5,956 nt of DNA from an uncultured bacterium (GTDB taxonomy: Bacteria > Patescibacteriota > Minisyncoccia > CAIUEV01): positions 1 to 5,956 of the forward strand of contig CAIUEV010000094.1 in the NCBI GenBank assembly GCA_903898335.1, given 5' to 3'. The translations under genes and the position numbers were made by a program. The notes beneath the pieces were generated by a model that was given only the letters and a program-made list of their open reading frames with translations, ran no database searches and was not told the origin of the DNA. Numbering within the stretch: the first letter of the stretch is position 1; each line of letters begins with the position of its first letter. This document shows, one piece after another, positions 1 to 5,935 of this stretch.

Positions 1-812
1 TCTATCTTAAAGCGACCGTCTTGAGGCAAACGATGCTCATCCAATTTTAAATTGGCCAAGACTTTTATGCGCGCAATAATGGCCGGAAAAACCTCTTTTG
101 GCAAGAACATAACATCATGCAATATACCGTCAATGCGGTAGCGGACTACCACTTCTTTTTCTTCCGGTTCAATGTGAATATCACTTGCTTGTTGCAAAAT
201 CGCATGTTTTAGCAAAACGTCAACGATTTTAATGACTGGCAGTTCCTCCGCTCTTTTTTTGAGCAAGTCCAGCTCCTTATCCACCGAGTTTTTACCGGCT
301 ACGGTCGGATTTTTAGCCTGATCGGCCACGGCGGCGAATTTAACATTTTCGTTGATTATTTCACCAAATTCAGCCTTGAGAGATTTCTGATATTGAGTCA
401 GAATATGCTTAATGGATTTCTCAGAGGTCAAACAGGGAAGAATTTTACTTTGCGTTTTTTTACGAATAAAGTCGATTGTTTGCAAATCTTCCGGATCAAG
501 CATAGCCACCTTGATTTTTGTTCCTTCCTTCTCGAAAGCGACAATGTTGTGCTTGCGAGCAATCGGCTCGGGAATGATGGCTAGAACCTCCTTGGTTACA
601 TACTGATTTTCCAAATTGACAAAGGGAATTCCCAACAAATACGCATAAGTTTTACGCAATTGTTCCTCTTGAATCAGACCTTTTTCCATCAAAACGGTGC
701 CCAGTTTTTTCTTGGTGTCTTCCGCCTCGATGGCCGATTCTTCCAAGAAAGAAGCGGGAACGATTTCCGATTCCAGCAAAAATCCCTTTAACTGTTTGTC
801 ACTAATAAACAT
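1..812 (-). CDS. pilB: PilB/GspE-family pilus assembly ATPase, 3' part missing
   Basis: This partial gene gives 270 residues plus two bases before it leaves the window. It belongs to the PilB/GspE/PulE secretion ATPases, which sit on the cytoplasmic face of the inner membrane and drive pilus or pseudopilus assembly. Residues 37-67 (LGTVLMEKGLIQEEQL, then YLLGIPFVNL) and 78-120 (IPEPIARKHNIVAFEKEG, VAMLDPED) match the usual N-terminal domain of this family. Residues 209-216 (ASDIHIEP) and 224-230 (RYRIDGI) are the standard N2-domain motifs before the ATPase core, ending at LPQDGRF (262-268). Walker A, Walker B and the zinc site should lie beyond base 1; family members are about 560-580 residues. 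The ATG at 812 is chosen because in-frame stops lie just upstream. No good Shine-Dalgarno is close; AAGGA lies about 27 bases away. It follows the double ATPase gene by 39 bases with no terminator, so the two are probably co-transcribed. Family assignment is firm; PilB versus GspE is not resolved. Confidence 0.93.
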   Translation of the reverse strand, partial: MFISDKQLKGFLLESEIVPASFLEESAIEAEDTKKKLGTVLMEKGLIQEEQLRKTYAYLLGIPFVNLENQYVTKEVLAIIPEPIARKHNIVAFEKEGTKIKVAMLDPEDLQTIDFIRKKTQSKILPCLTSEKSIKHILTQYQKSLKAEFGEIINENVKFAAVADQAKNPTVAGKNSVDKELDLLKKRAEELPVIKIVDVLLKHAILQQASDIHIEPEEKEVVVRYRIDGILHDVMFLPKEVFPAIIARIKVLANLKLDEHRLPQDGRFKI

Positions 813-851
813 AGGGTTGAAATTTTATATTTCTTAAATTTTCCTTTTTGA

Positions 852-3800
852 TTAGAGCTCCGTTGATCGGGCGGCTTCGGCAATGCTGGTTTCTCCATTA
901 ACGACCCTGATGGCCGCATCCTGGGTCATCGTCAGCATACCCTCACTGATAGCCTGGCGTTCAATTTCCGAAGTGATCATGAAGCGGGAAACCATTTCTT
1001 CCAGGGTCGGGCTCATCACCATTATTTCGGCTACCGCAATTCGGCCGGAATAGCCCAAGTTTTTACATTTCTCGCAGCCCACCGGTTCAAAAAGCTTCTC
1101 TACACCGGCCGGAACTTCAACGCCGGAAGCCTTGCTTACCGTGGCTAGAACTTCTTCCAGCTTGCGTTTATCGTTATCACTCGGAACGACTTCTTTTCTG
1201 CAATGCGGGCAGAGTTTCCTCAAAAGACGCTGAGCCATCATGGCATTAGTCGAAGTGGCGATGTCGGTCGGATCGATATTCATATTGATTAAACGCTGAA
1301 TCGAGGCAACGGCGCTGTTGGTGTGTAAAGTTGAAAGAACGAGATGCCCTGTTAATGAGGCCTGAATAGCGATTTTAGCCGTTTCTTCATCTCGAATTTC
1401 CCCAATCATCATAATATCCGGATTTTGACGCAAGAGGGCTTTGAGCGCATTGGCAAAATCGTAACCCTCCTCCGTGGACACTTGAGTTTGGAGGATTCCC
1501 GCCAAACGATACTCAATTGGGTCTTCCACAGTGATAATCTTTACTTCCGGTTTATTGAGACGATTGAGTAAGGAGTATAGGGTAGTGGTTTTTCCCGATC
1601 CGGTCGGTCCGGTGTTGAGAATAATACCGTTTGGCTTCTCAATTTCGCGTAGCAATTTTTCCAACAATTGAGGTCTGAAACCGATTTTTTCCACTTCTAA
1701 CGCTCGCGCCGATTTATGAAGCAATCTTAACACCACGGTTTCTCCGTAACCACCGGTAATGATTGAGACTCTGACGTCAATCTTGGTGTCGGCAATGTCG
1801 TTAATACGAGTTTCCAACGCTATGCCGAAACGACTGTCCTGAACGGCCTCGTGCGAATCGGTCTTGAAACCGGAAAGCAGTTTTATTTGAGAAAGTATCG
1901 GCAAATAGTCTTGCGCTTTAATGTCCGTAATATCCTCCAAAATACCGTCAATTCGATAGCGAATTTTGATTAAATCTCCCTGCGGTTCCATGTGAATGTC
2001 GCCGGCGTCAAAGGCCAAACCTCCGGCCACCACATAATTAAGAATTTCTTTATTGCTGGCCTTTTGGATCAAAGAAGCCATTTTCTTCGCATCGAATCCG
2101 CATTCCAGCGTTTCACCGATTTGTTTTTTATCCACTTTGAGCTGCAGGGAAAGCAGTTGGGTCATAATTTTTTCGTAAACTTCCTGCAAATATTGACCGG
2201 CGCCGGTTGTTCTTTCCACTTCGTCCATTGAAGTTATGCCTTCGGAAGCCTTCAAAATACCGTCCTGAAGCATTGTAATCATACCCGATTCCATCGCGGC
2301 CGCCAAAAGATCGGTGGCGGGAGCCATCTCCAACACCAATTTTTCCGTTTCTTTGTTGATTTCAAAAACTTCAAAAATACCGATTTGTCCCTTATAGCCT
2401 ATGCCTTTACAGCGAGGACAGCCTTTGGCTCGAAACAATGTATTGATATTCTTGGGAATTTCTACGCCCGCTTTCGGTGAAATTATCGAAAGAAAACGAC
2501 TCATGCTTTCCAAGGTTTCCTTGGCCGGTACATACTCTTCTTTGCAGTAAGGACAGAGTTTTCGCACTAAACGCTGAGCGATAACACAATTAACCGAAGG
2601 AGCAATCAAGGTCGGTCGAATGCCCAAGTCAATCAACCGGGGAATGGCGCCGGAAGCGGAATTGGTATGCAAGGTGGAAAAAACCAAATGGCCGGTCAAA
2701 GCGGCGTGGACCGCAATATCTCCCGTTTCCTCATCTCGAATTTCTCCCACGAGAATGGCATCCGGGTCCTGACGCACGATGGAGCGCAGACCGTTGGAAA
2801 AGTCATAACCTTTTTCCTTGTGGACTTGAGTTTGAGAAATACCCGGCAAACGATATTCGATCGGATCTTCAATGGTAATAATCTTTGTATCCGGGCTATT
2901 AATCCGCATCAAACAGGCATAAAGAGTGGTGGTTTTTCCGGATCCGGTCGGTCCGGTGTTGAGAATCATGCCATTCGGTTTGCTTAATTGGCTAATCAGC
3001 TGATCAAAGGCTCGCCCCCGCAGACCCAAATCTTCCAATTTCAAGCCTACCGCGTCCTGATTAAGCAACCTCATAACCACGTTCTCTCCGTAATTACCGG
3101 GCAAAATCGAGACTCTCACGTCAATCTCCGTCGAAGTGGTTTTAATGGTAAAACGTCCATCCTGAGCTCGATCGCGAATGTTCAGTTTCAGGCCGGAAAG
3201 CATTTTTACTCGAGACAGAACGTAAGGATAGAAATTATAGGGGATATGAACAATATCATGAAGCACGCCATCCAAACGATATCGAATGCGAACGTCCTCC
3301 TTCTGCGGCTCGGTGTGCACGTCGCTCGCTTCCAATTTGATGGCGCCGGCGATAATAACATTGAGAACTTCGGTGGTCGGCAATTCTCTGATTCTCTTCT
3401 TTAAGTCAACAAGCTCTTTGATGTCATTTTCAAATTTTTCCAAATCTTGACCGGAAAGAGTCATAGCCATCTCCTCAAGAGAGGTGGATAAGTTCGCCTG
3501 TTTGTATCGATCCAGCGCCCTTTCCAGACTGGTCTTGGAAATAATATAAATCTTGCAATTATAGCCTTCTTCTTTCTCCATCTTTTCAAGCACCTCCCGA
3601 GTGTTCGGATCTTTCGGCTCCACCACCCCAACCTTCAAATCACGTCCCGCCTTTTGAATCACCACTAGATTTCCAAAGCGCGAAACTTCTTCCGGCAGAG
3701 TGCTGATAGTCTCTGTTCCCACCGGAAAAATGTTCAAATCCAAATAAGGCAGACCCAGGCCGGCCGCTTTAATGGCCGCCTGTTCCTCCTCGGAAATGCG

Positions 3801-3884
3801 ACTCAAGCGTCGAGTAGTGTCTCTCAGAGTAATCTCCTGAAATTCCTCTCTCCCCTCCGAGCTGATTTTTTTTGAAAAAGCCAT
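852..3884 (-). CDS. Tandem double PilB/GspE-type ATPase (two ATPase cores in one chain)
   Basis: The 1010-residue product carries two full secretion-ATPase modules. Module 1 has a divergent family N-terminal domain (about 1-130), ASDVHTEP (186-193), Walker A GPTGSGKT (311-318), Asp box IEDPIEY (338-344), Walker B LVGEIRDEET (378-387), His box TGHLVFSTLHTN (397-408) and zinc cysteines C444, C447, C489 and C492. Module 2 repeats the order: AGDIHMEP (627-634), Walker A (759-766), VEDPIEY (786-792), IGEIRDEET (827-835), TGHLVLSTLHTN (845-856) and C892, C895, C937 and C940. All key residues are present in both, so neither module looks dead. Module 2 lacks the N-terminal domain; a linker of about 50 residues (556-612) replaces it. 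Usual family members have one module of about 560 residues. The role is inferred as the motor for type IV-like pilus assembly at the inner membrane. The ATG at 3884 has a weak AGGT 11 bases upstream. It is the first gene of a probable operon with the downstream pilB. Confidence 0.93.
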   Translation of the reverse strand: MAFSKKISSEGREEFQEITLRDTTRRLSRISEEEQAAIKAAGLGLPYLDLNIFPVGTETISTLPEEVSRFGNLVVIQKAGRDLKVGVVEPKDPNTREVLEKMEKEEGYNCKIYIISKTSLERALDRYKQANLSTSLEEMAMTLSGQDLEKFENDIKELVDLKKRIRELPTTEVLNVIIAGAIKLEASDVHTEPQKEDVRIRYRLDGVLHDIVHIPYNFYPYVLSRVKMLSGLKLNIRDRAQDGRFTIKTTSTEIDVRVSILPGNYGENVVMRLLNQDAVGLKLEDLGLRGRAFDQLISQLSKPNGMILNTGPTGSGKTTTLYACLMRINSPDTKIITIEDPIEYRLPGISQTQVHKEKGYDFSNGLRSIVRQDPDAILVGEIRDEETGDIAVHAALTGHLVFSTLHTNSASGAIPRLIDLGIRPTLIAPSVNCVIAQRLVRKLCPYCKEEYVPAKETLESMSRFLSIISPKAGVEIPKNINTLFRAKGCPRCKGIGYKGQIGIFEVFEINKETEKLVLEMAPATDLLAAAMESGMITMLQDGILKASEGITSMDEVERTTGAGQYLQEVYEKIMTQLLSLQLKVDKKQIGETLECGFDAKKMASLIQKASNKEILNYVVAGGLAFDAGDIHMEPQGDLIKIRYRIDGILEDITDIKAQDYLPILSQIKLLSGFKTDSHEAVQDSRFGIALETRINDIADTKIDVRVSIITGGYGETVVLRLLHKSARALEVEKIGFRPQLLEKLLREIEKPNGIILNTGPTGSGKTTTLYSLLNRLNKPEVKIITVEDPIEYRLAGILQTQVSTEEGYDFANALKALLRQNPDIMMIGEIRDEETAKIAIQASLTGHLVLSTLHTNSAVASIQRLINMNIDPTDIATSTNAMMAQRLLRKLCPHCRKEVVPSDNDKRKLEEVLATVSKASGVEVPAGVEKLFEPVGCEKCKNLGYSGRIAVAEIMVMSPTLEEMVSRFMITSEIERQAISEGMLTMTQDAAIRVVNGETSIAEAARSTEL

Positions 3885-3919
3885 ATTTGTTTTTTACCTA
3901 ATCGGTTGTTATTTTTTTT

Positions 3920-3928
3920 ATTTTAGCA
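3920..3928 (-). promoter_or_regulatory. Extended -10 promoter for the pilus ATPase operon
   Basis: Read on the minus strand, TGC followed by TAAAAT forms an extended -10 element, with 5 of 6 matches to TATAAT. It would place the transcript start near 3913, giving a leader of about 29 bases before the ATG at 3884. The best -35 match is TTGGAT (3950 to 3945) with a long 19-base spacer, which an extended -10 can tolerate. The site is predicted from sequence only. Confidence 0.45.
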
Positions 3929-3939
3929 TAGATTTAATT

Positions 3940-3966
3940 AAACAATCCAATTTATGCGGATTGTTT
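3940..3966. repeat. Perfect 9-bp inverted repeat, possible operator
   Basis: AAACAATCC (3940-3948) and GGATTGTTT (3958-3966) are exact inverted copies separated by 9 bases. The element covers the -35 region of the leftward pilus promoter and ends two bases before the tRNA. It could be a protein-binding operator or an RNA hairpin. Five T residues (3964-3968) follow it on the plus strand, but the stem is mostly A-T and no gene lies before it in that direction, so a terminator role is less likely. Confidence 0.5.
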
Positions 3967-3968
3967 TT

Positions 3969-4039
3969 GCGGGTATAGTATATCGGTAATACATGGCCTT
4001 CCCAAGGCTAAGAGACGGGTTCGACTCCCGTTACCCGCT
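3969..4039 (+). tRNA. tRNA-Gly, anticodon CCC
   Basis: The 71-base sequence folds into a complete cloverleaf. The acceptor stem is GCGGGTA with TACCCGC, the D-stem is GTAT with ATAC, and the anticodon stem is TGGCC with GGCTA (one G-T pair). The 7-base anticodon loop is TTCCCAA, the variable loop is AGAG, and the T-stem is ACGGG with CCCGT around TTCGACT. Anticodon CCC reads the glycine codon GGG, and the U73 discriminator and G1-C72, C2-G71, G3-C70 pairs fit bacterial tRNA-Gly. The 3' CCA is not encoded and must be added enzymatically. The gene diverges from the pilus operon; no convincing promoter of its own is visible. Confidence 0.97.
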
Positions 4040-4058
4040 CATTTTTCTCTCTCGGGCA

Positions 4059-4087
4059 TTTACATTGCCGAAATAGTATGTTAGACA
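4059..4087 (+). promoter_or_regulatory. Candidate promoter of the 77-codon gene
   Basis: TTTACA (4059-4064), a 17-base spacer and TAGACA (4082-4087) preceded by TGT (an extended -10 TGn) form a plausible promoter. Transcription would start near 4094, just before the leader hairpin. The -10 hexamer itself is weak (3 of 6 consensus positions), so this is tentative. Read-through from the tRNA gene is the alternative, as no terminator follows the tRNA. Confidence 0.3.
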
Positions 4088-4096
4088 AGCTGTTCC

Positions 4097-4125
4097 GATT
4101 CAATAGACCGTTTCGGCTATTGATC
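4097..4125 (+). promoter_or_regulatory. Leader hairpin upstream of the 77-codon gene
   Basis: CAATAG, a bulged A and CCG (4101-4110) pair with CGG and CTATTG (4114-4122) around a TTT loop. Three further outer pairs around a bulged T extend it to 4097-4125. The hairpin lies at the predicted 5' end of the mRNA, 26 bases before the Shine-Dalgarno. It could stabilise the 5' end or act as a regulatory site; it has no T-tract, so it is not a terminator. Confidence 0.4.
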
Positions 4126-4151
4126 GACAAAGCACTTTTAATCTCAGCAAA

Positions 4152-4157
4152 AAGGAG
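4152..4157 (+). promoter_or_regulatory. Strong Shine-Dalgarno of the 77-codon gene
   Basis: AAGGAG lies 6 bases before the ATG at 4164. It is the best ribosome binding site in the window and the main evidence that this short reading frame is translated and starts at this ATG. Confidence 0.75.
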
Positions 4158-4163
4158 AGCCCT

Positions 4164-4397
4164 ATGAATAGGAAACCGGAAATATCAGATCATTTTTGGG
4201 AGTTGGTCCTGAGAGCGATCAATCGGATGGAGGAGCTCGAGCTGGATGAGATTTCAGTCAAAGGAGCTGAAGGAATCATTGTTTCTCGGGAACCGAAAAA
4301 TGGAGATAATCTTGAGCTGATTGATGTTCTCGAAATCAAAGGAGGAAAAATGATGATAAGTTATATTCTTTACTATGTAAACGATTGCAAGGAATAG
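4164..4397 (+). CDS. Hypothetical 77-residue protein
   Basis: I do not recognise this protein. It is acidic, soluble-looking, has no signal peptide or membrane segment and has one cysteine near the end (C75). The sequence suggests one amphipathic helix (residues about 8-26, HFWELVLRAINRMEELEL) followed by beta-strand-prone segments (29-42 and 51-73), an alpha-plus-beta layout of a small domain. Support for it being a gene comes from its surroundings: AAGGAG 6 bases before the ATG, a candidate promoter and leader hairpin upstream, and a strong intrinsic terminator 21 bases after the TAG stop. It therefore looks like a single-gene transcription unit between the tRNA and nusA. An overlapping antisense frame (4496 to 4254) has none of these signals. 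Function is unknown; a small regulator or a toxin/antitoxin-type protein cannot be told apart from sequence alone. Confidence 0.72.
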   Translation: MNRKPEISDHFWELVLRAINRMEELELDEISVKGAEGIIVSREPKNGDNLELIDVLEIKGGKMMISYILYYVNDCKE

Positions 4398-4418
4398 TCT
4401 TTTTTCTCCCACAAACTT

Positions 4419-4446
4419 AAGACAGGCCCAAGCCTGTCTTTTTTTT
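4419..4446 (+). terminator. Intrinsic terminator after the 77-codon gene
   Basis: AAGACAGGC (4419-4427) and GCCTGTCTT (4432-4440) form a perfect 9-bp stem with a CCAA tetraloop. The stem ends in, and is followed by, eight consecutive T residues (4439-4446). This is a textbook rho-independent terminator for the upstream gene. Confidence 0.92.
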
Positions 4447-4506
4447 GCTTCAAATGAAAAACTGTGTTTTGATGGAGACAGGAAAAATGATTGCACTTAT
4501 CTGGAC

Positions 4507-4531
4507 GGTCCGCCTCGGCGGGCCATTTTTT
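4507..4531 (+). terminator. Second intrinsic terminator, upstream of nusA
   Basis: GGTCCGC (4507-4513) pairs with GCGGGCC (4518-4524), with one G-T pair and a CTCG loop. One A and six T residues (4526-4531) follow. The stem is very G+C rich. It ends 45 bases before the nusA start. It may back up the first terminator, or end (attenuate) a separate short transcript begun between the two. Confidence 0.82.
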
Positions 4532-4564
4532 ATAAAGATAAGAAATCATGGAGAACTAATTATT

Positions 4565-4570
4565 TAATAT
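4565..4570 (+). promoter_or_regulatory. Candidate -10 box for leaderless nusA mRNA
   Basis: TAATAT lies exactly 6 bases before the nusA ATG and fits the TANNNT pattern seen in front of many leaderless bacterial genes. No -35 match is found 16-18 bases upstream. Nearby A+T-rich alternatives (TATACT at 4568-4573, TTTAAT at 4563-4568) would also start transcription within a few bases of the ATG. Confidence 0.35.
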
Positions 4571-4576
4571 ACTAGA

Positions 4577-5935
4577 ATGACTGACCAAAGTTTTTATTCA
4601 GGCAGCCAAACCGGCCATCTCAGTGAATGGGGATCGGCAATTGCTCAAATCTGTGAAGAGAAAGGCATTGACCAAGAAATTATTATTGAAGTAATCGAAA
4701 GCGCTCTTTCCGCCGCCTACAAAAAGGAGACGGGTCGCAAAGGTCGTATTGTCCGAGCCGATTTTAACGATCAGTCCGGCGCCGGCAGTTTTTTCGAAAT
4801 CTACCAGGTAGTCGACAAGAAAGACCGTGAATTTGCCGAAAAGGAAGAAAGTTTCGAGTTGCCTAAACCCGACAAAAAGAGAAAGATTAAAATTTGGAAA
4901 GAGGAAAATCTTGAAGACAAAGACGAACCGACGGAAGTCGCCGAATCGGAAGAGGAGGAAAAGAAACCTTTTTTCAGACCGGAACGAGAAATTTTAGTTG
5001 AAGAAGCTAAAAAACTTTTACCCAAAATAAAGAAAGGTGAATATTTGGCCATTCCCGTTTCCGCACCGAAAGATTTTGGTCGTATTGCCGCCCAAACAGC
5101 CAAACAAGTTATCTTGCAAAAAATCAAGGAAACAGAGAAGAACATTATTTACAGTGAATATTCTGAAAGAGTGGGAGAAGTTTTGCCGGGAACCGTTCAA
5201 CGCGTTGAAGGTTTCCAAGCCCACATCGATTTGGGAAAAACCATTGCGTTGTTGCCCCGAAAAGAACAGGTAGTCGGTGAACGCTATGAGCAAGGTCAAA
5301 GACTTAAGGTTTACATCTTGCGAGTCGATTCCGAATCCAGAAACACAATGGTAATTGTTTCTCGTACTCATCCCGGCCTGGTTGAAGGACTTTTTAAACT
5401 GGAAGTTCCGGAAATTTTCGCCGGTGTCGTCAACATCCACAAAGTGGTAAGAGAGCCGGGTCAAAGAGCTAAAGTGGCCGTTTGGAGCGAAGATCCCAGC
5501 GTCGATTCGGTCGGATCTTGTATCGGACAAAGAGGAACTCGCGTTCAAGCCGTTACCGATGAGCTGCGCGGTGAAAGAATCGACCTGATTAATTACAGTG
5601 AAGACCCGATGATTTTCTTGGAAAGAGCGCTTTCTCCGGCTAAAGTCAGAAAAATTGAAGTTACCGACGAAGAAAATCGTCGTGTTCGAGTTTTGGTTGA
5701 TAAGGATCAGCAAAGTATCGCCATCGGCCGCAGCGGGCAAAATGTTAGATTAGCTTCTCGCATTACCGGCTGGGAGATTGATATTGAAGTTTGGAATGGA
5801 AGCGAAACCGTAGAAAACACGGAAGTGAAAACGGAAGAAGTTCCAAAGCCGGTCGCGGAAAAACCGGAAGAAGTTTTAACTGAGATGCCGAGCGAAGAAA
5901 TCAGTGAAGAGCCAAAAGCAGAAGAAAAAGAGTAA
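4577..5935 (+). CDS. nusA: Transcription termination/antitermination factor NusA
   Basis: NusA binds RNA polymerase and nascent RNA, and controls pausing, intrinsic termination and antitermination. Its 452 residues show the expected order. The N-terminal RNA polymerase-binding domain runs over about 17-195, with IESALSAAYKKETG (40-53) and AAQTAKQVILQKI (171-183). The S1 domain covers 199-263, ending VSRTHP. KH1 carries a GQRG loop (317-320) in SCIGQRGTRVQAV, and KH2 carries a GRSG loop (384-387) in IAIGRSGQNVRLAS. A charged Lys/Glu-rich stretch (about 82-138) is inserted in the N-terminal domain relative to E. coli NusA. The C-terminal AR repeats of gammaproteobacterial NusA are absent and replaced by an acidic tail (410-452). 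KH1 has DSVG where DPVG is usual. No rimP lies upstream; the genes usually downstream (ylxR, infB) would fall outside the window. The ATG at 4577 has no Shine-Dalgarno in the normal range (GGAG is 23 bases away), and about 16 residues precede the conserved start of the domain. Confidence 0.97.
   Translation: MTDQSFYSGSQTGHLSEWGSAIAQICEEKGIDQEIIIEVIESALSAAYKKETGRKGRIVRADFNDQSGAGSFFEIYQVVDKKDREFAEKEESFELPKPDKKRKIKIWKEENLEDKDEPTEVAESEEEEKKPFFRPEREILVEEAKKLLPKIKKGEYLAIPVSAPKDFGRIAAQTAKQVILQKIKETEKNIIYSEYSERVGEVLPGTVQRVEGFQAHIDLGKTIALLPRKEQVVGERYEQGQRLKVYILRVDSESRNTMVIVSRTHPGLVEGLFKLEVPEIFAGVVNIHKVVREPGQRAKVAVWSEDPSVDSVGSCIGQRGTRVQAVTDELRGERIDLINYSEDPMIFLERALSPAKVRKIEVTDEENRRVRVLVDKDQQSIAIGRSGQNVRLASRITGWEIDIEVWNGSETVENTEVKTEEVPKPVAEKPEEVLTEMPSEEISEEPKAEEKE

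Noticed and set aside
393..606. Overlapping plus-strand open frames opposite the partial pilB
   Set aside because: The minus-strand frame here gives a continuous, well-matched PilB N-terminal region, so these are shadows.
2667..3404. Two plus-strand open frames opposite the double ATPase gene
   Set aside because: They are complements of strongly conserved ATPase codons, with no recognisable protein features or start signals.
852..3884. The double ATPase as two genes or a frameshifted fusion
   Set aside because: The reading frame is continuous over 1010 codons, and the linker has no stop codon and no convincing internal ribosome site that would suggest two separate genes.
3940..3968. Inverted repeat plus T residues read as a plus-strand terminator
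   Set aside because: The stem has only three G-C pairs, there is no plus-strand gene before it in the window, and the tRNA begins immediately after, so an operator or processing element fits better.
4454..4567. A 37-codon plus-strand frame starting at 4454
   Set aside because: It starts 8 bases after a strong terminator, has no ribosome site at this first ATG and crosses a second terminator hairpin. It is kept only as a possible leader peptide from its internal ATG at 4487, not as a gene.
5018..5740. Long antisense open frame (240 codons) opposite nusA
   Set aside because: It lies wholly within the clearly coding nusA, its translation shows no family motif and is rich in Asn, Ser and Phe as expected from a complement frame, and it has no ribosome site.
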